Below, piece by piece: positions 32,701 through 43,410 of a stretch of 64,000 bases of DNA. The position numbers were made by a program, and so were the translations under genes. The notes under the pieces were generated by a model, which saw nothing but the letters and a program-made list of their open reading frames with translations, searched no databases and was not told where the DNA came from. Location of the stretch: contig JARGXX010000080.1 in NCBI GenBank assembly GCA_030374765.1, forward strand, positions 1,302,001-1,366,000. The letters run 5' to 3'. The DNA comes from Agarophyton chilense. Its lineage: Eukaryota; Rhodophyta; Florideophyceae; Gracilariales; Gracilariaceae. Position 1 is the first letter of the stretch, and every line of letters begins with the position of its first letter.

Positions 32701-33843
32701 GCCCGGTGCGAGGGCATACGCGAGATCTGGAGCTAAACGGCCCATTTCTCGTCCCCGCAGGGAAAAGCGAACGAGCCGAACGGGTTCCTTCTTTTCTCTT
32801 GGCTTTCCTGCGCGAAGAGGAGGCACGCTGAGCTCTAACTTGTGTCCCACTTTGAGCAGTTTTTTCCCGCGAGTCAACATAATGCCTCTGCAGTTACGAG
32901 TAACAAGCTCGCGGGGCCACTGGTGAGCGCGCTGCAATTCAATGGGATGGGATGTAAGTGGATTTGTATGCGTTACTAGATCCCTTTGTTCGCATTTTAG
33001 CTGTTCATAGGGACAGGTTTTTGTTTGACTGTCTTTTCTATCATCGTCGAGTTGTGATTTGTGGGGCGAATCGAAACCGGTTTTCGTAGAGGAAGACTTG
33101 GCAGTAGGAAGCCCTGAAGGTGATGACTTGCTTGGTTCTGTGGTCGTGGACTGCTTTTCGCCGGCTCGAGCAGCTGGGTTGTGAATGTGAGCCTCGTCGC
33201 TAGCACTGGGCCCGGTGTGGGCTGAGCTTGGAGCATTGGTGTTCACGTTTTCCGTGGCGCAGTTCAGATGAGATTTGGATGCATTCGTGGCTTTGGGAGT
33301 TAGTGGCTGCTCTGGAGCATCCTTCTTCGCTTCCTCATCAACCTGGCGTTGTATTTCGCTCATGTACGCCTCCCGTCCCCTGGAACCGAGATTTTTCCAT
33401 AATGCGACGATATGAGCATCAACAGCGTTCCTCTCAGAACCAACTTTGCTCACGGCGCGTTCATACTGCTGGCAATAGAACGTACGCCAGGCCAAGCGGC
33501 GCAGGTGCGAATGGGTCTTTTTCCTAGCTCCAGGAAGCCCTGTTTTGCTCTGTGCAGCTGACCGTGCGCTTGCCGAGGGAGGCGGCTGTGGCGGGCGCGC
33601 AGTCGACGACGATGGTGTGTGCGAATTCTCGCAAAGAAGGCGCGACGCAGCCAAGTTGAGATCGCCCGCGGAACGGATGAGGGCGGAACGGAGCTTGGAG
33701 TCCGGGAGAGTTGTGCCTGCAACGGAGCGAAGAAGGTCGAGCTTTTCCGCGCTGTGCACATCGGACATGGTTCGCCCCCCGTCGCCGAAGCATCCTGTCA
33801 CTCCGCCGCGAGCCTGAGCAAAGGAGGCTGCGACACGGCGCAA
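29734..33843 (-). CDS. RAD5: RAD5/HLTF-type SNF2 helicase-like protein with RING finger
   Basis: This is a 1369-codon single frame. RAD5/HLTF proteins remodel stalled replication forks and poly-ubiquitinate PCNA in error-free damage tolerance in the nucleus. In order it has a UBA-like helix bundle (about 33-72, ending GDLNLAASRLL), an HMG-box-like segment (about 116-175) and a disordered linker. A HIRAN-like region lies at about 335-420, then the SNF2 ATPase with ADEMGLGKT near 590 and ILDEAH near 897. A C3HC4 RING (CPLCLDVIDDP to CPVCRIPI) spans about 1114-1160. Helicase-C with VIFSQFTSML, LRAGGVGLN and QAQDRIHRHGQ completes the protein. The RING set between the two helicase lobes is diagnostic. 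The second Met (33768, MSDVHSAEKL) is a likelier start than the first. Confidence 0.94.
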   Translation of the reverse strand: MRRVAASFAQARGGVTGCFGDGGRTMSDVHSAEKLDLLRSVAGTTLPDSKLRSALIRSAGDLNLAASRLLCENSHTPSSSTARPPQPPPSASARSAAQSKTGLPGARKKTHSHLRRLAWRTFYCQQYERAVSKVGSERNAVDAHIVALWKNLGSRGREAYMSEIQRQVDEEAKKDAPEQPLTPKATNASKSHLNCATENVNTNAPSSAHTGPSASDEAHIHNPAARAGEKQSTTTEPSKSSPSGLPTAKSSSTKTGFDSPHKSQLDDDRKDSQTKTCPYEQLKCEQRDLVTHTNPLTSHPIELQRAHQWPRELVTRNCRGIMLTRGKKLLKVGHKLELSVPPLRAGKPREKKEPVRLVRFSLRGREMGRLAPDLAYALAPGLQSGFILGFAKVLWAPPEIRMFTDVDLEVSVFIKKEAFEGNKDVVEAGLDGDGEGIDAKRVNVVSMISALKLCQKSGAEIAPADRVIVDKSLNAEDPGAVDEGAVESYYKTVEKISEQEASKYKPPRSLSCTLREYQRIGVLWMTAQEKHGRSVRNSAPDLINPLWRKCAFPDGGVFYMNTTTGCLSLDSPIEINGGPYGGILADEMGLGKTVQCIACILHDIEEQMSESKVVHQKENNALSTGAVEGSLGRSERSSLVPQDKRTVSPIYEPSSGMEVEMLHEDDHIKALKPTEEVAQRPFREGDTHMSTKLNRECIINNDSKLRSPRRASLRSRAMQAKRTRRENSENSEPGIDGLTKGSEMECIGDPSEKDEEESKNFASSDDDWMDMKERASQPRRKRRKKVGQAPSAISKLMATAVKKASCGGTLIVCPTSLVTQWMNQLDLHVIPNFLRVTTHYGQGRGDARSISLLGADVVVTSYGTLAAECSEDTSIGENICPRDGPLFQLQWRRIILDEAHTIKSRVTKWAKASYKIKAERRWCVTGTVIHNHVNDVFSLLHFLDLKPWSSWAFWNRLIVSNLESSKIEHQRTAMSLIRDIISSVTLRRKKTTKDSRGQSIVQLTKKTVTLVELTPSSQERDFYSAIHQRSKLQFDTYLAEDKVMNNYASVLELLLRLRQACDHPYLVFAAAPSKDSVVMKDRDKLFKQFMDAGSSAEYVEKVFKDAQSGEMGKTSQCPLCLDVIDDPVAPKECGHPACRMCMTESLKRANKCPVCRIPISRESVVTLPRKNRFSVDLSKKWRSSAKIDELLKDVRIRQTLRDESKGKGVGKTVIFSQFTSMLDLVGTALDRENFHWLRIDGSVPQAQRALILERFENENELSKDSSNILLVSLRAGGVGLNLVTASFAILLDIHWNPQVDAQAQDRIHRHGQTRDVTVKRYIIKDSVEEQLLKVQSRKQNLADGALEVATDEDRKKVRLSELKLLFSTS

Positions 33844-34170
33844 CCGGTTTCTGTCCGGCTGTCAATTTGGCGGGAAAGCGCGCGCCCTTCGAAGATTCCG
33901 CGCCAACAAAATTATTTCAATACAGATGTAATTGAAGACAACCATCGATGCCACGTGGCAGCGCTGTGCAGCACCATGATGCACAGATGCAGCGCACAGA
34001 ATTGGGTTGCTCTTGCATTGCCGAGTTTGACGCAAATGCGCGCTGTCTGCATTACAGCACTGGTGTAAGGCGTGCTTCTGATCCAGTGCGTCGCAGCGCA
34101 CTGCTTTGTGCATCTTGTACAGCGTGGTGAGTGAGCAGATTGCGCACGCACGACGCTGGGGCGGCAGCTA

Positions 34171-34233
34171 CCTTCGTATGTACGAAGGGTAATGCCCACC
34201 CTTAGTAAACGAAGGACGCGTACGATTCGTACG
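34171..34233. repeat. Short palindrome cluster upstream of RAD5
   Basis: CCTTCGTA-TG-TACGAAGG (34171-34188) is a perfect inverted repeat with a 2-base spacer. The string CGTACGATTCGTACG (34219-34233) is palindromic but for its centre. Both lie 330-470 bp upstream of the RAD5 starts. They could bind a dimeric regulator, but there is no direct evidence. Confidence 0.35.
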
Positions 34234-37200
34234 TATCGTAGAATGCAACGCACTGCGACTTCCAGGAAGACGAACGAAATCAATAACTCTTCTTTCAATG
34301 TCTTGGCTGCCACTCCGCCAGCTACATACGCCCCATAGACACTTGTCCTACTGAATATGAGCAGCCTATGATCCCCGAGCCCTAATCTCACATCGCGCTA
34401 CGAAACAAGTCCACACTTCTCTTCCCATCCGTGCCACGACGCAATTCCGTGAAACCCAACCATGTGCACGACTTGTAGCGGTCAGGTGCGCCCCTTCGTG
34501 TCGCAAAGGTCACAGTGCACCAGAACAACTCTTTTCCTTTACTGGCAGACAACGCTCGTTCAATAAGCCAGCTCTGTAAAACATTGAGTGCCCAACCACT
34601 CCATCTGTCAGTGCCGGCAACCTGCGCAACTTCGCACGATCTGCATGCGAAATGTCCGCGTCAATGTTCGTGATACCCTTTTTCTGCCCCGCGTATCGTC
34701 AAAAGTATGACAACCGATGATACTTGCGTGTTTTCAACAATGCCATCAAAACATGTCATCACTTTAAAACAAATAATAGCTGGAGACCCTTTTTCTGTAG
34801 TCTTCCATCACAAAAAGTATCCGGCTCCCCCCGCAGGTTCGTTGCTTTTCTCGAGAATTCACATCCCATTGAAACCATTACATCTGTTGGCGTCAAAATC
34901 GCTTGTCCCAATGCCACCTCCCGGTACCGGATTTCGCCCTCGTCACTGCTTTGCACCCTTCCGCTTCTTCCGCCATTTCGATGATTGGCGTGCATGAGTT
35001 TTGTGCAAACGATGATCGAAGGTGCATAGTTTGCAACCAATGTTATGCGCTCGACCAAAAACATACCCCCAGCTTCATGAAATGTTGGATAGCTGTTAAT
35101 CAAGGAGTGAAGGACTCAAGTATTGGTGCAACAAAAGTCAAAAACGCAGCCTCGGCACAATGCTCATCGCTTGGCCGTCAAGCGGCGCAATCGGGGTGAC
35201 AGCAGATGCGCTCCGCAACTGGTGCACATTTGGCAAGGAGACTCGAGCGGCATGGATCGGTGAGACATTGTGTAGACAGAAAGACCCAGAAAGGTTTCCG
35301 CACGACCCACCCGCACACGGAAAGCACCATCAGCCGGTCGTCAATCCTTCCGCTCGCCGCGACAGAGCGATTGCGAAGGTCGATCGAACCCGACACGCGC
35401 GGATACGGACGGTCGAGGCGCGTCTCGACAGCTTTCGTCCACCCGCCAACGGTTGCCGTGCTCACAATCAACGTCGAGGATGCTGAACGCACAAGTGTGA
35501 ATGCACACGTACCCTTGTAACGAGCATCATACAGTATTGTGCGCGTCATTTGCACATGTTTTATTTTTTTCCGGCGCTTGTTCTTTTTTTCCCAGTTCCG
35601 TGTTTCTTTTTTTTGGAATACATGCCGCGTAGCTCCCCCTTACGGTGAGCTTTGAAGGCACCGCAGCCCTCAGCAGACTCTTCCTTCCGGGCGCACTATC
35701 TTCTCGAAAATAACTGCCTTTTTCTTCTTCGAATGTCCCGTCTATTACTCGGCACACAGACCTCCCTTCTGAAGAAAAAAAGAAGCTAACGAATCTCCCC
35801 TTTTCTCACGGAGAGGAGAGGCCCTACTTCAAGTTCTGCTTTCCCCAGACGCTTCAAACTCTGAACATCAGAAAAGCTACAGTAGGCGTCTGGAACGAAC
35901 CCCTGCTCCAGCGGTCCCGCGAGGGTATATCTAATCTGCCGACCTTCGCTGAGAACTGAGACCATTCGTGCTTTTCTTTTGTAGCATGAAATCACAACAG
36001 AGAATGTACGCGGGTTGAATGATGTCTGTTCTGTTCCGTCGCGGACTGAGCATTTCCATCAATGCCATATTCAACGCTCACCATGTTTCTCTGCATCTAC
36101 AAACCAAGGCATAAACGGGATGAGTTTCGTGGCCAATTTGCCAACGCAACTGAGAAAGATATGCAGCACACTCGACTTGGATTGAATCGGCGTCATTTAA
36201 CACATGTAATGTCTCTTAACTTTTTAGAAGCATCTGGTGAATACGTGACAAAGACTTTCCAACCGAAAACTGGTAGAAATGAAACCATACCAGATCATGC
36301 TAGTTTATGACAACCGGAACAACGGATGTACCAAAGCTCCAGAGTCTCCGTTTAAAAATCTGATTGACATTGATCTCGCTCACTATATTGCACCCTTTTT
36401 CCAATACATCGAATTAATCAGAAACAAACCTATTTCGAGTCCCTGGAATTGGTAATTCAACCGAAGCATCCATCTTCTGGAAATTTGAGCAAGTAGCTTA
36501 GACGAGTTCAACCCACCCAATGGCGATCTATCGCTCGCATCCGAAAAGATCTCTCTCTTTATGCGACTTGTTAACGAAATCACATGTATCTGGGCGTGAC
36601 GACCCTTCGTCTTGATGATCCATTGCATGGTGCATGTCTGTGCACGTCTAGCATGTCAAGAGACGTGGTTGGCCGCTGAAAACGATGCTCGACTCTGTCC
36701 TACCATAACAACTTGGACAACTTGTTCATCATCAATACTCCACTTGCAAGCCGAGTTTGGAAGTCTCCTGATTATATTTCAAAGTTTGCCTTGCTCGGTA
36801 TGACAAAGAAGAGGCATCATTTCTCGCGTAAGCTTGTGAGCTCTCGTTTATTCGTGGAACTCTTCGCCCCTATTTTTAGTGATTCTTCTTTGATTTGCGT
36901 GTGTTGCGATGAATATGTATATACAATATTCTAAATCTCCGTATTTAACTCCAGTTGGACATGCAAACATCGAGATTGAGCCTCTGTTAGTTCTGGTCTG
37001 GATAGTCCTGCGTGACACAACGGAAGCAGTTATTGCGATGCTGTAACATCCAACTCGAGAGGTACCGCAGGTGAAAGATTGTTTCCACAATGGGACAGAA
37101 TTCATGTTGGTTGGCGGGTAAAGACTATTTCTCTAATCGATAGCATTTCGTAAGTCTCATAGGGGTGTTTTCGATAGTGCACAATAAACGAGAGCTAATA

Positions 37201-38292
37201 GCCCGTCGTTTGTGCTCTGCTTTCTATCTTCATTTTGTATCGGACCACAGTTTTGCCTGCAGAAAAAGACGCATTTCTGATGTGAACATTGTGCTCATGA
37301 AAAGTTGTCACTCGTCATTAAGGAATAGTTCACATGCACACTTGAAGCAGGAAATGGTCACTTGCACAGTTGCTGAATATCTTAATGTTCACCATATTAT
37401 GCCAGGTTCCTGTTTTAACTTGTAAAGAACTGGAAAATCATTCGCTTTTTGGCGCTTCTTTTCATATGTTCCCCACTGCTGGAAATGGAAGTTGGACAAT
37501 TAGAACGCCACCCATGCCATTCCAGATCTAAGTGGATGTACGAAACTGACTTGAGTCCATTTTCGAAGGATGTGGAGACAAGTGACAACCAAGGACAAGT
37601 TGGTTCAGTTTCAAAAACACGTCAGAGCTGAAGCGAGATAATTCGATATCGTCTTGTCGAATTGATAAGAGACTCGGCCTTCCATCTGAATGTGCTGGAC
37701 TTCGGGTTCATAGCAAACCAATCACAAAAATAACTATGCGCAGATACTTTTTTGAAAGCATCGCATTGCTCGCGAAAGTGCGGGTAGGGGGGCTTCTATG
37801 CCTTCTTGTCTCAAGAGATGGGCCAAGATGTAACCAAAAATATTTTAATAGACATTGTCTCACAAATATGACTCGCGATACACATACCTGGACAGACTAC
37901 TGGCACAGCGGTGAGTAAGGTATTGCTGTATTGGAAGCAAAAACGGGACATTTTCCTTGCCGAGTTCCCACAAAAAGGAGAAGCAACGTAGCTTACATCA
38001 ATTTAGTTTCTCTTCTGCGTTTGAGGATACAGCGATTTTCATGGAAGAAGAAACCCATCGAGAAGCACGGAAATGAGTCGCTTGCAGCCTACTGTGTTTT
38101 CAGCAACGACTTCCCCATCACAATGATCGAAAGATGACTCCTCAGCGAAGACTGGCATTAACCGATTCTGACACAATGTTGAAGATTGCGGCCGGGCGAT
38201 TGGATGAAGCTGTCGTCAAGAACGATAGTGGCGAGAGAAAGGCGAGTCAAAAACAAGGTCCGAGGAGAAGTAGATCCAATGCCTGTGGCTTG

Positions 38293-38430
38293 TGCCGAAT
38301 CTCGAGAACAGCGCTTAGGTAACGGGGTGGATGTCCTGGGATATGGGCAGTAGGGACTGTGACTCTTCTAGCACTCTTCACGTCCCAGAACATCCAACTC
38401 GTGGCCTAAGCGCCGAGTCGAGATTGGCCA
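38293..38430. repeat. Long imperfect inverted repeat (fold-back)
   Basis: Left arm 38293-38340 and right arm 38384-38430 are inverse copies over about 48 bp with few mismatches. Matching blocks include AATCTCGA, GCGCTTAGG, TTGGATGT/GTGGATGT and CTGGGA. The loop is about 43 bp. RNA from either strand would form a strong hairpin of microRNA-precursor or fold-back-MITE size. Pairing may continue weakly outward to 38281. No TIR-flanking duplication was found. Confidence 0.55.
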
Positions 38431-39736
38431 AGCTAGGCCGGCGGTGAAGTGGGAGACAAGCGGGGTTGATTAAAGGGGTGTCGAATAGAGCAGGGGGACA
38501 AATACAACCGGAGTGTAGTAGGCGACCCGAAGGCGGACTTCTTAAAAGGGAAATTGGCTTCACGCGGAGTGGTGGAGTAGAGGGCACGCATGTGCATTGT
38601 GCGTTGTGCATGCCGTGACACAGTGTGCACACTTTCGCAGTGTCATTGCATTAGGAAACTGTTCACCGCCGCTGCCTAAAACAGCCGCCTATAAGGAGTG
38701 TTTGAGACCAGCCGTCGGGACTAGTGTGACGGGGCACGCTGTCACGAATACAGCTTCTCGCTTTATTTCGTTTATCTGCGTCCTCCGCATTCACTAGATC
38801 TCTCTTTCAGCAGCAATCTGCATCATTTGATTGCGAACGTCGACGCTCTCATAAATCCACTGGTGTGGTGCCATCCAAGTCTTTTGTTTGCAGCTCAGCA
38901 CCATTCTTCCACGTGAAGCCTTTGCACACCACATGGCGTGCAGTAGATTGCATACACCCCACTCACCAATGGGCACCCACCTTTCATCCCTCAAGCTCTT
39001 TTATCTGTCTAATCATCATGACCACACAAACGGACAAACCACTTTCAACCCATTTTGATACCCTTTGTGTTTACTTTTAGCAGAATGGCGGCTGTCTAGA
39101 TTCTGCATTTGTGGAGAATAATAAAGCTTTTCCACATGTGTTCGGGGTCACCCACACAAGCTCTCTCAGTCACTAATTTTGGTCCGCCTCCATATTTCAC
39201 ATTACGGCAGGTGATCTCGAGAAAGGCGTCCAGGAGGAACTATCGAGGATGCGCTTCTGTCTTCCTGTGGTCCGCCCTCTTTCTCTTGAGACAGTCGACA
39301 TACTGCCAAAAATTCCACAACTCAAGTTCTACCCATCTCCTGCATTGCTGTCGTCAACGGATTGATATTTGTACAATGTCGCCAGTGCTTCACGCCTCAA
39401 CTTGAAACAAAGCTCTGGAAGAAGTCATAAAACCACCTCACGACCCTATCTCCGGCGCATATCTTGAATGTTGCACCTCCCTCGCCTACTCTGGGTAGCG
39501 AATTTGGTTCTCATTTCAAGTACAAGGATTCTTTTTGGTATAATGAAAGTTTTCTCATGCTAAATTGACAGCTTTCGCTTTGTTCACAGAATCGGCGCTA
39601 GCACCCCTTGAGACCCATTCAATCCAAGAGTGATGCTAAACAAAGCCAACTTATCACGTCTCTGCTGCTCAATAAGTACAGAGCTGCAAAATAGCCTGCA
39701 AAATGAGTCACTCGCGAGACAGAAGTTGGCAGTACG

Positions 39737-39979
39737 TCAATGTTTGATAGGTTTTAGAAGAAGAAAGAGAGCAAGATTGCGATTAAAACAGCATTGCGCA
39801 GACGGATTTCGATGAATATGCGGTGCGATATTCATTGTTTCGCCAAATTCGGAAGGTAAATCGTTCCAGCTGCGCACAGAACATAAAAAAGTTGAGGGTT
39901 TCTTCTTCACATACATGGGTTTCACCAGGAGACTCGATCTGTAGAACAAGTGCTTCTGTCTGTAGAAACAACCATCCAT
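39737..39979 (-). mobile_element. Possible 3' scrap of a LINE-type ORF2
   Basis: The 80-codon minus frame contains KKPSTFLCSVRSWNDLPSEF, which matches the common non-LTR retrotransposon ORF2 ending of the form SF...VR.WN.LP. It then continues with a hydrophobic and basic tail. No reverse transcriptase is seen upstream, so if real it is a small remnant. It could also be chance. Confidence 0.25.
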
Positions 39980-40944
39980 ATGATGAAATTGTTGTATTGG
40001 GGTCTAGCTAAGATGTTCTTTGAAGATGCAGCAGTGCGAGGTCACCAGGCAGATCGGTTAATATTGAAAAACGAGACGTTTGCATGGTTCAAACGCTCAA
40101 TGAAAGTGACTGAGGAAATAGTTTGGGGAAAGTACCGTCACAATTCGGGGGGAAGTGCAATACCTGCGAAATATTTGTACGTAGATGTATTGTTCTTGAC
40201 CAGCTAAGTAGTGGACACTTAAACGTGAGACTGATTTGCAAATGCTGTTGAGAGAACGAATATTTGGAAGCGCCCATTTCGTGATTTGTGTAATGTGGGT
40301 GGATGTGCGGAGTGGAAGAGCGAATTATGGGTGGTGGAGTTTAGTTGGGCGAGTGATATTTAAAACGAGCCGGACGTTTTTTGCTGGCAGTGGGTATTGA
40401 TTGCCAAGAGTGTGAGCAGGGCATTGGCAATATTAATGGAGGGTGGGGGGGTTGGTTTTTGATAGGGTGCGTAAGGTGGTGGTCGCAGGAACGGAGATGG
40501 GGTCTCGAATTTCAAAGGCGTGTCAACGAGAGTCGGGGACACGGGGTTTCCCGCAGGCGGAGGGGAGGGTGGAGACTGACACACATATAAAAAGAGGGAC
40601 GCACGTGCGCAGTTGTGTGAGAGAGGAAAGTTGGAACGTGGAGGAGAATAATCCATTCGGACAAGCACAAGAATAAGAGTTTGGTGGGGAAAATCGCGCG
40701 CACAAAACATTGATGATTATATCGGAGAGCTTTGAGAGAGACTGAGGTGCAGAGCGAAGCGGGCCGGGCCACAGCCTTCTCTAGAGGGATGGGATGCTGT
40801 AGCGTTGATGGAAAGGGGAAGGAAGGCAGATGAAGCAGCTCACATTAATGTTGCATTGCCGCACAAGTCGGGGATCGAGAGGGGGCACGAGGGTGGGTGG
40901 ATATGGTCGCATATGCAGAGCACGCGACGCTCTCTTGCAAGCGT

Positions 40945-41170
40945 CAGCTACCGGTGACGCGCCGGCAGTTTGCAGCTACCGGTGCGTAACCTTACAGCCG
41001 GTGCACGAACCACGGCAAAGTGCACGTGGTGGCTTGCGCGCACGTGGAAACGATACACACGTGGAAGTGCCGGCTAGTGAGAGCCATTGCCGACAGTGCG
41101 TGGACAATGACGCACAGCGCATACAGCGCGCACAGCGCGCACAGCGGAGACAACATGTACAGCGCTGACA
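40945..41170 (+). promoter_or_regulatory. Direct repeats upstream of the malic-enzyme gene
   Basis: CAGCTACCGGTG occurs twice 28 bp apart (40945-40956 and 40973-40984). Further on, ACAGCGCGC-type units repeat four to five times (about 41112-41165). They lie 230-450 bp before the probable start at 41395. They could be promoter elements; function is inferred from position only. Confidence 0.35.
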
Positions 41171-41394
41171 GCAGAGAGGCATGCACCTGAGACACACATG
41201 GATGTGAATACAGTACGGACATCATTGGGACAAGGACGTGTCATAGCTAGCGTGGCACCGCCGATCACATGCATCTCGATCGCGCGGATGATGATGAGGG
41301 TGACTTCCACAAGCTGCTGAGTCTTCACTCGTCTCTCAACTCATCGATACACCATCGGTATCTACAGCGCCGCGGCTGCCGTCGCCCGCCCGCC

Positions 41395-43212
41395 ATGATG
41401 CCGTGCGCGCTGCGCCGCGCTGCGCGTCGCGCATGCGCGCTGTGCATTGATAGTGCGGCGCTCCGTGGTGTGTCCGTCGCCCACGCTGCGTCGCCTCGTG
41501 GCTGTCATGTGGGCGCAGAGCCAGATCGCTCCGATGAGATGGTCATGACATCACACCGCCGCCTCTCCGTCATCCATGACCCCGCGCTCAACCGCGGCAC
41601 CGCCTTCTCGGCCGATGAGCGCGAGCGTCTGTTGTTACGCGGCTTGGTGCCGCCGCGCCAACAGCCGTTGCATCACCAGGTCAAGCGTGTCATGGAAACC
41701 TACAGCACGCAACGCACCAACCTAGACAAGTTTCAATTTCTTTCGCTCTTGATGGATCGAAACACCGTTCTCTTTTACCGATGCCTCGTCGATAACTTTG
41801 AGCAGCTGGCCCCCATCGTGTACACCCCCGTCGTGGGTGAGGCCTGTTTGAAGTTTCATGCCATCTACCGCCGAACCAGGGGCATGTACTTCTCAGCTCA
41901 CGATCGCCCGCATTTCCGCACCATGGTTTACAACTGGCCTACCGATGATGTCGACGTCATCGTCGTCACTGATGGCTCTCGCGTCCTGTCCTTAGGCGAT
42001 CTGGGCTGCAATTCCATGAATATCCCCATTGGAAAACTCTCGCTGTACGTGTCGGCCGCCGGAATCACACCCTCCAGAACGCTCCCTATTGTGCTCGACG
42101 TCGGCACCGACAACCTGCAGCTGCGCGAAAACCCGCTCTACCTTGGGCTCAACCGACCACGACTGCGTGGAAAACCCTACTACGACTTGCTTGATGACTG
42201 GATGTCCGCCATTCGTCACAGGTGGCCTGACACTCTCATCCAGTTTGAAGACTTTGCAAGCGAGCCTGCGGAAACGCTCTTAGCCCGGTACCGTGTGTCC
42301 AGCGCCCCATGTTTCAACGATGACATTCAATCCACTGGATCCATCGCTGTAGCTGCTCTGCTCTCCTCGTTGCGTGCCAGGGGCCTCAGCATGCGTGACA
42401 TTCAGCACGACAGAATTGTTTGCGTGGGTGCTGGATCGGCCGGCGTGGGTGTGTGTGAAGGGTTGGTTCAAGCCATGCATTACTATGGTATGAACAAACA
42501 AGACGCCTATCGCAATTTCTACATGCTCGATGAAAACGGTTTGCTCGCGCGAGCTCGCAGTCTTCAGGGCAGTCGCGCCAACTTTGCGCGCGATGATTTG
42601 CCGGACGGTATGAGCCTCTTGGACGTGGTGAAGACGGTGAAACCCACAGTGCTGCTGGGTCTGTCGGGAGTGAGCGGGCTGTTCACGGAAGCGGTGGTGC
42701 GCGAAATGGCCAAGCACGTGGAAAAGCCAGTCATCTTTCCCATGAGCAATCCGTCCAACTCGACTGAGTGCACACCAGAACAGGCGTTCACTTGGACGGA
42801 TGGTAGAGCGATAGTGGCCACCGGCTCGCCGTTTGAGAACACCACACTCAAAGACGGCTCCATCGGTTATACCAACCAGGCCAATAACGTATACTCGTTT
42901 CCGGGGATGGGGCTCGCCGTCACCGTGGCGCGCATCTCGTGCGTAACGGACGAAATGTTTCTGGCGGCGGGGCGGCGTGTTGCGCAGCTTTCAAGCGCGG
43001 AGGAGGTGCGCAAGGGCATCTTGTTCCCGCCCGTCACACAGCTGAGGGACGTGAGCGCGGAGATTGCGGCCACCGTGGTGTTCGTTGCAAGGGCGGCCGG
43101 GCTGGTGCGTCGACGCCTGCCGGATGTGGCGTGGGAATCGCATGATAGTATGGTGCACTTCATGAAGATGCAAATGTGGGAGCCCAAGTATGGGCACCTG
43201 GTGGCCAAGTAG
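41395..43212 (+). CDS. Malic enzyme (probably mitochondrial NAD(P)-dependent)
   Basis: The enzyme decarboxylates malate to pyruvate with reduction of NAD or NADP. I chose the ATG at 41395 (MMPCALRRAARRACAL), 42 codons inside a longer open frame. Its first about 35 residues are Arg/Ala/Cys-rich without acids, like a mitochondrial presequence. Signatures: VYTPVVGEAC near residue 142, VVTDGSRVLSLGDLG near 183, QFEDF near 281, FNDDIQST near 307, GAGSAGVGV near 345 and FPMSNPSNSTECT near 459. The usual metal-site box is DDIQGT; here the Gly is Ser. Length of about 605 residues fits plant- and animal-type enzymes. No intron is seen. Confidence 0.93.
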   Translation: MMPCALRRAARRACALCIDSAALRGVSVAHAASPRGCHVGAEPDRSDEMVMTSHRRLSVIHDPALNRGTAFSADERERLLLRGLVPPRQQPLHHQVKRVMETYSTQRTNLDKFQFLSLLMDRNTVLFYRCLVDNFEQLAPIVYTPVVGEACLKFHAIYRRTRGMYFSAHDRPHFRTMVYNWPTDDVDVIVVTDGSRVLSLGDLGCNSMNIPIGKLSLYVSAAGITPSRTLPIVLDVGTDNLQLRENPLYLGLNRPRLRGKPYYDLLDDWMSAIRHRWPDTLIQFEDFASEPAETLLARYRVSSAPCFNDDIQSTGSIAVAALLSSLRARGLSMRDIQHDRIVCVGAGSAGVGVCEGLVQAMHYYGMNKQDAYRNFYMLDENGLLARARSLQGSRANFARDDLPDGMSLLDVVKTVKPTVLLGLSGVSGLFTEAVVREMAKHVEKPVIFPMSNPSNSTECTPEQAFTWTDGRAIVATGSPFENTTLKDGSIGYTNQANNVYSFPGMGLAVTVARISCVTDEMFLAAGRRVAQLSSAEEVRKGILFPPVTQLRDVSAEIAATVVFVARAAGLVRRRLPDVAWESHDSMVHFMKMQMWEPKYGHLVAK

Positions 43213-43410
43213 CTGCAATTTGCTGCGCACGCATTCATTCATTGGGCTGCGCGTCTAGTTGCCGGCGCCGATTTTTTTTGGTGGCGTTAGATTCTTGCCT
43301 ATGTATGCCCGCGGAAGGAGGTCGATGCTCATCCCCAGCCCCGCAAGGGCTTCTGTAGCACGCCTATCCCCCCCCCCTCCTTCTCTTCCCGCTCCAGGCT
43401 CTCTGATAAT
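43213..43410. other. Short gap between malic enzyme and signal peptidase genes
   Basis: Only 198 bp separate the two same-strand genes, with a T8 run near 43272 and a C9-rich run near 43369. This space must hold one 3' end and the next promoter. Confidence 0.4.

Larger units (their letters stand above)
33844..41268. other. Gene-poor block of about 7.4 kb
   Basis: I find no frame here with convincing coding character; all frames are below about 160 codons and lack domains. It holds a palindrome cluster near 34171-34233, a long fold-back sequence near 38281-38430, a possible LINE scrap near 39737-39979 and short direct repeats before the malic-enzyme gene. It contrasts with the tight gene spacing on both sides and is probably made of decayed repeats and regulatory DNA. 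Confidence 0.55.

Noticed and set aside
37655-37722. tRNA-like string (AATTGATAAGAGACTCGGCCTTCC ending GGGTTCATAGC)
   Set aside because: It recalls a D-arm and T-arm, but acceptor and anticodon stems do not pair and there is no proper GGTTCGANTCC box.
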